Positions 1-8,800 of a DNA stretch of 64,000 nt are shown piece by piece (positions within the stretch are counted from its first letter, which is position 1; each line of letters starts with the position of its first letter). Location: contig CM032663.1 of NCBI GenBank assembly GCA_019095985.1, positions 20,197,217 to 20,261,216 of the forward strand, written 5' to 3'. The position numbers were made by a program, and so were the translations under genes. The DNA is from Streblospio benedicti. Lineage: Eukaryota > Annelida > Polychaeta > Spionida > Spionidae. The notes below the pieces were generated by a model. It saw nothing but the letters and a program-made list of their open reading frames with translations, was not told where the DNA came from and searched no databases.

Positions 1-1690
1 TTTATTTTCACCCTCATTGTCTTTAGCATCGACATGGAAAGCAACTGACACTGTGTTCTTGTATGGTAAAATATAAAAATGGAGTTTTTCGTAGTTGTTT
101 GTGACAAAAGATATATGGACACGGATATTAAGGAGATAAAATGGCAAATTCAATTTTGGATGACCTACATGTACACTCTAAAATTTGTATGATATTTGTC
201 GATCCCTGTCATGAGCGTATATGTTACTCTGTCCAGCATTTATCTCTTTGCTTGTCTTTCACTCCTTCCCATCCAGTATCTCTCAAGTAGCCCATGGGCA
301 TATATTTCTTTAACAATAGCACTCAATTGCAGAAAATTGACAATATGGGACATAGCACTAGGCAATTTCGTCTACGCATACCGTATAATATATCTATCAT
401 TTCTAATTATTTTTCAAAAGAAGATCAAAGTGCCTTCTCCATCATCAAGAAAAATGGAACAGTAACCGCTTATGCCATTCATATTTTAGAACAATAATGG
501 GAGTAGTTGAGTTTAAAGCATTGGGCTTCAAGAAAGCCATTTCATTATTTACAGCATGGTGAGAGACATTGTCATATCTCACGGCTATATACGCAGTAGA
601 TGTTGTAAGACTGAGTTTCAGCGTAAAAAAGATTCCTGTAGACTGAAGAAGGGTGAGAGATGAGAGATACAAATTTGTTATTGGTAGATCCAGGAGCAGA
701 GAAAGGGGCACATGATCATTTATCTATCTAAAAATAGCCATTTTCAATAAGTTTTTGGCATATCCACAAAAAGGCACCTTCATATGAAACACAAATTTCA
801 GGATTTGCTCCACGCCCACTCAACACTTTCCAAAAACCTGAATCTGCCAGTTGCTTCAATTCATACCGCTATGACGAGACAATGTGCCGATAATGCTCAT
901 AAGGACTTCCAAACTGTGTTGGCTTTAATTATCTTGAAAGTCAGACTTTAGTAGACACTCAATTACAGAAAACTTTGCAGATGTAAATGGAGATATCGGC
1001 CCAAAGATTTAGGTTATTGGGTCAAGCAGTATACGTGAACAATGGTAATTGCTTTACTCGAATTCAATTTCATTTCAAGTACATTGCTATTACATAAACC
1101 CTAATTGCTTTTCTCAAATGCTGGTTAATCAAATGCAGAGTGCACTTCATTCATCAATATAATAAAATAATTTACTCAAGTTTCAATTATTTCGTAGGGA
1201 ATTATACCATCAAAACATGTTTTGTACAATAATACTCAAGGTTTTAAAGACGGGTGTGTAGTTCTAATTCTATTAATAAAACAACGTAATAAGCAGATAT
1301 TGGACTTTTTAATAATTAGTTTTTAAACAACAGAAAAGAAATAAAGCAGGATGAGACAATGCGATAAACAATTACTCCATTTTCAACATCTATATAATAG
1401 AAGTGTTAGAATTACAAAAAAAGAATTATCACATAAACGTCTTCTAAACATATTTTAGATATAAATTTAAAAAGAGAAGATCTTCAATATCTGTAACATT
1501 CCTTTGATTTAATGGCATATGTTTAAACTCAAAAGTATTCACTATAGAACATCAGGGGGTATTTTTGTAAATGATTAAATCTGAGCGTTCGTTAAGTTTA
1601 CATATAAGATGTGCTCAGCCAATGTCAGCATTATTCATAGATTTTACATCAAACATCACTAAAATCATTATCTGAAACAATCCCCTATGA
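1..1690. other. AT-rich stretch with no recognised gene
   Basis: Only short chance reading frames are seen on either strand, none with a recognisable domain, codon-like composition or plausible splice sites. I see no repeat with clear ends. Confidence 0.5.
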
Positions 1691-1880
1691 TAAAACTGAA
1701 CAATTTACACATCGCCGCTTCTGATCATATTAAAGCACAAGTTTCAGATTTTACTTGTACATGCATAATATTCTTTGAGGCTACCAACGTAACAACTAAG
1801 GGCTGTAGTAGGAATTCCACGAAGCTAGCTGTGCTAGCATCTCCTACCCCTGCCAGTGCCAGTAATGTGATAAAAGATTG
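1690..1880 (-). pseudogene. Possible duplicated receptor TM7-coding fragment
   Basis: Read on minus, this segment stays open and contains the peptide VVTLVASKNIMHVQVKS. It resembles the seventh membrane segment of the receptor just upstream (IVTLVASNKGIRVLFRSK), and the two share a 17-base identical core (acgttggtagcctcaaa on minus). It lies about 220 bp past that gene's stop codon, on the same strand. It may be a decayed partial duplication of the last exon or an alternative terminal exon. The similarity is short, so this is tentative. Confidence 0.3.
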
Positions 1881-2094
1881 ATTTATTCAATTAAGATTGT
1901 TTGACATTTTTATCTATGACACATAAGTGGATATTCTCGTATTTCTAATGCGTTTTTCGTATTTGAAAGTCAACATTGAAAACACGAACCATGAAATCGA
2001 CCTTTCTGTCCTGTGTACAGCCCAGATTACACTTGATACAATATGAAGTAATAAATACAAAATCAGATTAATATATAAACAAATGAAATTAGTT

Positions 2095-2887
2095 TCAAGC
2101 TTCATCAGTGCTATCTTCTATAAATGTGGTTTGCACAGTTCTTGAGGCAAGATTATAGCTTGCCGAGTCATGATTCTGTTGGAGTATTAGTCCATTCCCC
2201 TCCAAAATACTCACTCTCAGTCGACAGCAGCAGCATAGTACTGCTTTTAACTTGCTCCTAAACAGTACACGTATACCCTTGTTTGAGGCTACCAACGTGA
2301 CAATGTTCAATGTCATGTTAGTATAAGACACAAATAGAAATATTTGCTCCCATAAATACCCTGTCAATGAAACTTTGGGCATGGGCGAAGACATCACAGA
2401 CAATCCACTGTAAACTTTGGTCACCTGAAGAGGGGCCCACATCAATATATGAACCAGTACAAACACAGAATAGTTAGAATTTAAGGTGCTTACTACCAGT
2501 CCAATCTTCCTCACCTCATGCACCAGCAGAAACAGGCCAAAAATACATATGAGTACTATAGGTAGTAGTTTATTCAGCACAGTATCCATCTTGTCCAGCA
2601 TGTGCAGAATGCGTATAAAAGAATGTAATCGCGTACAAATTGGTCGCATCCCAATATAGTACAGAGTCATTGTGAGGCTGATATTAAGGAAGACCACAAT
2701 GGATACTAAAGCGAGGATGATCACGACTAGTTGTGCACGCCAATCGCTGCACCATCTTGAGTCTTGTTCAAACCAATACGATGAGATGTAGCTGTCAATC
2801 ACCAGGCAAACTAGGTACCACTGACATAGGAACTCTGAGGACGCATGGATGAAGGTGGAAAGATGGCACCACCCAATGACTATGTAA
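2095..2887 (-). CDS. GPCR exon 3 (TM3-TM7 and C-tail)
   Basis: The exon follows a ttttttccag acceptor and ends with a stop codon at 2095-2097. It encodes about 263 residues carrying five membrane segments and a serine/threonine-containing tail ending STDEA. It enters in phase 2, completing a Phe codon begun in exon 2. Confidence 0.82.
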
Positions 2888-5800
2888 CTGGAAAAAATAC
2901 ATTGGATGAAATGCAATGTAATAAAACAATAACAACTGGAGTATACAGTGGATTTGTTTATGGAGAATACAGAAAATGGATGTTGTAGATTAAATGAGTT
3001 GTAGCATTAAACGTATCTCATTTACATATAATACTGGCAGATCCAGGTTTCATAAAAGGCAGGTGGTGCAAACATGTTTCATAAGTTTTGTATGTGCGAC
3101 AACTCATAAGGATGCAAAAACAACATACGTATAAAATGATATAAACAAGAAATAGAAACTACCTATAGGAACCTAAAACTCATAGTCATTTTGGCGAGAC
3201 GTTCGTTCTTGTCACAAGAACTTCCTCAGGCCGAATGCCAATTCTTAGATTGTCACGTGACCGCCATGGTGGTGGCCATCACATGACAGAAGTGACAAAA
3301 AGACGAGGGGGGGGGGGGCTACTAGGGGGGAGGGTGTCGTAGCCGGTATCGCGGTTCATTTGAGAGCGCCGTATGCGAATCTCCACAGCCTCCCTGATCT
3401 TTCTACGTAATTCTAACTCATCACATGCTACAATTTTGAAGTCTTTTTGGACTGATAGTATGGCCCGTGTCACGAATGTGCTACCTTACGGCGATGGGCA
3501 CCCTCTTAGGCTTCAGGTATTCGGACTGAGGAAGTTATTGTGACAAGAGCGAAAGTCTCGCCAAAATGACTATGAGTTTTAGCTTCCTATATGTAGCTTC
3601 TATTTCTTGTTTATATCATGAATGAAGGGACCCATGATTCTAGAAGTTTACGTTCCGTATAAAATGATGTATTTTGAGGAAAGGGTGTGGAATGACATGG
3701 ATCTGCCAGTGATACATTGATACTTACAAATCCACCCCCATTTCCACCAGCCAGTTGTGCATGGCGTGACAAAGTTGTAACGTCTCAGCTGTGAGTAATG
3801 CAGTTGCGTACACGTGACCGCTGCCATGTTGCTGACGTAGTACACACAGTATGCAAATGACGTTGCACACAATTCCTGGAATTGTGATCACTGGAGCGTA
3901 GTGCAATTGAAGACCACGAACTACATCCTGAAAGAAGAACAACAAAATAAGCAATTTTTGAGCTTCTCTCTCACACACATCTTTTCGGCAAGCGCATTTT
4001 ACCGCAATAGACATCACTGAAGAGAGGTTTTTACAACCCTAAGCTTCCATTTGACTATATCAGATGTCCCCTAGCGGGATTCGAACTCACTACCCCAGAT
4101 TTGTGAGACCAGAATGATACCATCAATCATCCCTAGGGTTGTAAAAAAAACCTGCCTAGCATCTGTGTCTATCTTGGAAGAAATATGCTTGCTAAAAAGA
4201 TGTGTGTGAGAGAGAAGCTTGAAAATGTATCCGCAACCACTGGGAAACACATATATAACTACATGGGTACTCATTGGAGCACAATTAATCCTAGCACCTT
4301 TGAGTATCAACAGCTTAGACTAGTGATGTCAATTTTCACTCATTTTGATATTCGAAGATTCGGCCGTTTTTATGATGTAGGTAACCAATCTGTACAAGCT
4401 GACTGTCCAGATTCTAACAGACGAGCTGATGAACTGAAGGCTATTCATTCCCAAACAAGTACAACAGAGTATTGGACCACAAATCCTATAGTCTTCTGTA
4501 GCAGCTTAAAGCTGGTGCTGGGATTAAAGATTCTTCATTAATAGGATTTATGTACCCTCTTTGCTTGGACTAACAAAATAAGTATTTGAACTAAATGGGT
4601 GCGGCGACCTTGACATGAGATTTCAGATTTGAACTTGTAATCATCAATTTACTGGCAGATCCAAGTTTATGGACTGGGGGCGCAACCAGCCGATGTAATA
4701 GGTTCCTTAGAGGTTAACGATCACGATGACAATAAATATTTCCGCTTCTCCCTGAATATGGCTCTTTGGTTATACATACTTCACGAGTACGTAGATCCAC
4801 GTTTTTGCAATAGAGGGTTACCGCTAAGGGTGGAGAGTTTTATTGATTCTGATTAAAATAACAAAAACACATTGGTTTGGGGGGAGGGGTGTGGTTGTTC
4901 TGATACACTTATGTTTTGTTTTGTCTTGTTTTTGTTTTGTTTTGTTTTGTTTTTTTTGTTTTTTAAGGGTTGGCGGGAGACTTAATGGGAAACCACTTGG
5001 TTCTGGTTCTGTGGGTGGTTTTAAAGAGGTATGTGGGTGGTAGCCTAGAAGGTTTCTATGATTAAAAGTAAAAGGTATTGTCTGCACAAAAGAGATAAAT
5101 CTTATTCATGCCAATATGGCAATCGACAATGGTGTAAATGAGGGGATTTGGGGGGATCTCCCCAAATCCAGTGAGATTTAGAACGGCTAGACAAGGCCAT
5201 ATACATATATGAATCTTTATTGAGCAATTCACTCATTCTTTTATCATTCTTTTATGGGGGCATTGTCACACATCAACAATGGCTCTACAGATACTTAACA
5301 GGACAGCCTGTTCTTTTGTCAGTGGTGGAATATTGGACGCGTCTGAATAGTATTGACATCTTCCGGGACATCAGTGCATACATGTCATTGTGTTCCAAAA
5401 GAACTTGGGTGTGGTGGATGGTCTATTCCTTAGACATCACATCACAAAACAATAACAGACTGTGACTATGTGACAAAAATAGAGGCAGTATGCATGTTGT
5501 GTGAAGATTGATGATGGCTTGCCTGTCACTCCATGAGTGCACTTATTGTGAAGACACATTCGATAGTGTGTGTTAACTAATCATGTATGAGTGAAGTTTA
5601 CAAGCATAAAGTAAAGAACATTTATCACACCCAGTCCACGCATGTAGTCGTAAACAGTATTGGTGGGTGACTGTGTCCCTTTTGGAGTACATGTTCTTGG
5701 GATGGTGTTATGGAATTTGACGCTTAAAAACTGCTATCATGGACGTCCTTAGTTAAAAAATCATGTTCGTCACATTCATTCTTTACAAACACACATTCAA

Positions 5801-8800
5801 CAGTATAACTATGCACACAGTACATTGCATGTGTAACCAGATGTCTGCACATGATGTCTGACATATTCACCATGGCTGGCCACAATCACGCTAAGAAAGT
5901 AATAAAAAACTGTCATGTTGTAATCAGTTGATACAGTAAGGTCGTCACATTGCCACAATTCTTCATATTGTGGATAGCAAATTTGGCATTTACATCTTCC
6001 TTTGTTCCATTTACAAGGAGCAATTTGCTCTATTATAAGGACAATTTTTACATGAACACAGCATTGTACAAGCATTCTGTTTTAAAATGCACGCCTCGTG
6101 TCTTAAAGGTTGTCGTGACAAACCAGTAACTTTATCAGAATGAGGGTGGGTGTGCGTGGGTGTGCGGGGGGGGGGGCAGAGCTTTATAATAAAAATTATA
6201 TCTCGTTTTCGTAGGCAGTGTCCTCATAATGTAATGTACACGACGTAGTAAGCTCTGCAAACAGTACAACTTCCCATCATCACCGCCTCGGCATTGAGAG
6301 AATCTCTATGATAGGACCATTTTAATGATGTCAACAAGCCTACATAAAGAAACCACAGTAAACCTTCATAAATAAACCACATATATATTAAGACTACTTG
6401 AATGCAGTTCCCCGTGCAGGATGTCTTAATATAAAGGTTCTTCTTTAGGCACAAATGGTCAGCATAATTTTGAATGAAAACCACACCATGAAATGGTCTC
6501 ATAATTCCAACATGTGAATAAGTGTGGCAAATACTGCCATTACATCTCCGTTATGAGCATACCCGTCTAATGTGTCCGGCATAAACCATTTAGTTGCCAT
6601 AGTGTTAACAGTTATAGTGTTAATTAAAATGACATATTAATATTTGGCACTATAAAGCAGACTGATGAGAACTTGAGGACGTTGTCTAATAATACTAATT
6701 CATTAGCAATTTCATTAGTAGAAGACCATTTTGATTACTTAAATTTGTGGTAAGAATGTATTCTGATGAGAGGAGTGCCTCTTCCCCTGCCTGAGAAGGT
6801 CGTCAATAACATCTATCAATAAACAGTTGATAGATGATACCTTGCTGTGGCAAGATGAGGGGAGTGTTAAAAAACTCGATCTTAGTCGGCTAATGTTTCT
6901 GTTGTGTACCTAACAGTAACTTACATAGTTATATGTCTAAAACCTTACGGTAAACTACTATTAAGAAATGCTTTATGTCTCATATACTATTTTGTATAAT
7001 AAAGTGTCTGTATATTGGACTTGATTTTTAAATCATTCATTTTTGCAATAATAGTGAAGATTTTATGCTATTCTAAGTGTCTTTCTAGATTGTTGGAGTT
7101 GTTACATATACCTTTTTTATTTATTTTTTTATTTATTTCAGATATACAATCCGTATATGTAATCAATACATGCTAAAAGTCCATATAAGAAAAAAATAGA
7201 AATCTAAGATCTAATAATATAAATGTAACATTAAAAAAAGTCAGAGCAAAATATAAATGTATACAAAACAGTAGCATCACGCCTCATATAAATACATGTA
7301 AATTAAAACTGGTTTTAATTAGTGATTAGTTAATTGACTAGATATACGTATCTGCTATTGCAATTTAACAATTATCATTCATCTTTCATCATTCTTGGAC
7401 TGACGTTCTCTTTGTGTAGCTTATATTATAACCAAATTGAGTTATTTCATCATTGTTCCAGCAATGGCATTAATGTACCTGACTCGTACAGCCCTTGTAA
7501 CCCTATAGCGTATTTGCACGGGGTTCATTAACGTTCAACACATCAGATACTTTCAATTTGGAACCACATTATCATGAAAATGACTTCCATTGCTTCCCCA
7601 AAAAATAGCAACTCTTTATCTGTTTGTTTGTTTCTTTCTTTCTTTCTTTATTCCTTAAGGTATTTAATGTACATGTATTTAATGTGTTTATTTACTTATT
7701 TATATATTTATCTATTTATTATTTATTTATTTATTTATTTATTTATTCATTTATTTAATGAATTTATTTATTTCATTCTTTTTTATTCATTCATTTTTTA
7801 TTATTCTATTTATCTGTTTTAATTTATTAATTTGTTTGTTTATTTATGAAAACCTGGATCTGCCAGTGCGTGCCTCTGTAACCCGTCATTTTCGTGGCAC
7901 AAAAAATGTAACTTTAATCTTCGTTCATCAGCCTCCACGGTCTTTAGTATATGTACGTAACCCATGAAATCCACTGCATGCACTGGTTGTGTCTGCTTAC
8001 TCCCTTTCGAAAACGTGGATCTCAAAATACCCTCTTAGTAGTCTAAAGACCAAAGGCAACTGCATCAATGGATGTGAGGTATAGAACATGTCTGTTGAAA
8101 GGTAGTTTGAGAAAATTAATAATGAAAGAATGAAAAGGTAAAAAACGGATATTATGACCTCTAGTCATACACTGAAAGGTTTTTCTGTCATGTCAATATT
8201 CATGTAGAGCTTTTTCATATAAGAGCATCAAATTGATGTGAATACGTCTATACACTCAGCAATTCGTGGTTTTGTGTGTATTTCAAAATAGTTCACAGCC
8301 AAAGAGGAAGTTTAACTTTTAGAGACCTTGACCTTCCATTATCCCAATCACATGTCTGGATTCTTTGAGATTATTTAGTACAAAATAGCATTTAAATTAA
8401 AACAAAATTAGTACCTAATGCATTCAATATAAATATTATACTTGACTTACTTGTTTTAATCACATTCTCCAATTTTATGAGTCACTTTGGGTTTAGGTGA
8501 ACTACTGTGATCAGAGAAATATGCTGACATTTTTGCCTAATTGGTTATGTTAACACCCGAAAAAGTTGCTATCATCATTTATGTATGATAATTGTTTGTC
8601 GTACATTGTATGGGCAAAGTATGACCTTAAACTGTTAGTCTAGGTTTACATGTTACAAAATACCTATGCTGATTATACTCAGGGCCGTAGCTACATATGA
8701 GGCAGGGGAGGCAACTGCCTCCTCTGTCTTTGGAGATCACTTTCAAAGAGGGTCTAAATTCAAAACTTTTCTTGGGAGGGAGGGGAGGGCATGCCCTTGA

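Larger units (their letters stand above)
3141..3655 (-). mobile_element. Penelope-like retroelement remnant with inverted arms
   Basis: Inverted arms of about 105 bases lie at roughly 3136-3240 and 3515-3619. Between them, on minus, a short open frame encodes ACDELELRRKIREAVEIRI followed by NRDTGY. This is the type of ending seen after the GIY-YIG endonuclease domain of Penelope-like elements. The insertion is flanked by a 13-base direct repeat, cgtataaaatgat, at 3128-3140 and 3656-3668, which I read as a target-site duplication. Only the 3' end of the element is present. Assignment to Penelope rather than another GIY-YIG retroelement rests on my recognition of the motif, not on a search. Confidence 0.6.
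3033..3710. mobile_element. MITE of the TGGCAGATCCAG family, interrupted by a nested insertion
   Basis: The ends are a perfect 13-base inverted repeat, ACTGGCAGATCCA at 3033-3045 and its complement at 3698-3710. The element nearly fills the second intron of the GPCR gene and ends 17 bases from the exon 2 donor. The same end sequence occurs at seven or more other places in the window. Most of its interior is the nested palindromic insertion listed separately. Confidence 0.65.
4221..8679. other. GPCR intron 1, part: repeats and no second gene
   Basis: No exon with recognisable protein similarity is seen on either strand. The stretch holds a TTTTG-rich run near 4911-4965, a one-ended copy of the TGGCAGATCCAG family at 4653, a poly-G run near 6166, a TTTA-rich simple repeat and a degenerate MITE near 7.85-8.02 kb. 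Confidence 0.5.

Noticed and set aside
4060-4110. Functional tRNA gene on minus
   Set aside because: A B-box-like motif is present but no full cloverleaf or A box; treated as SINE-derived.
4185-4541. 118-codon plus-strand frame
   Set aside because: Its start lies inside the palindromic element arm and the rest has no recognisable feature.
7574-7967. Leu/Tyr/Phe-rich membrane-like frames
   Set aside because: They are translations of the TTTA/TTTC simple repeat.
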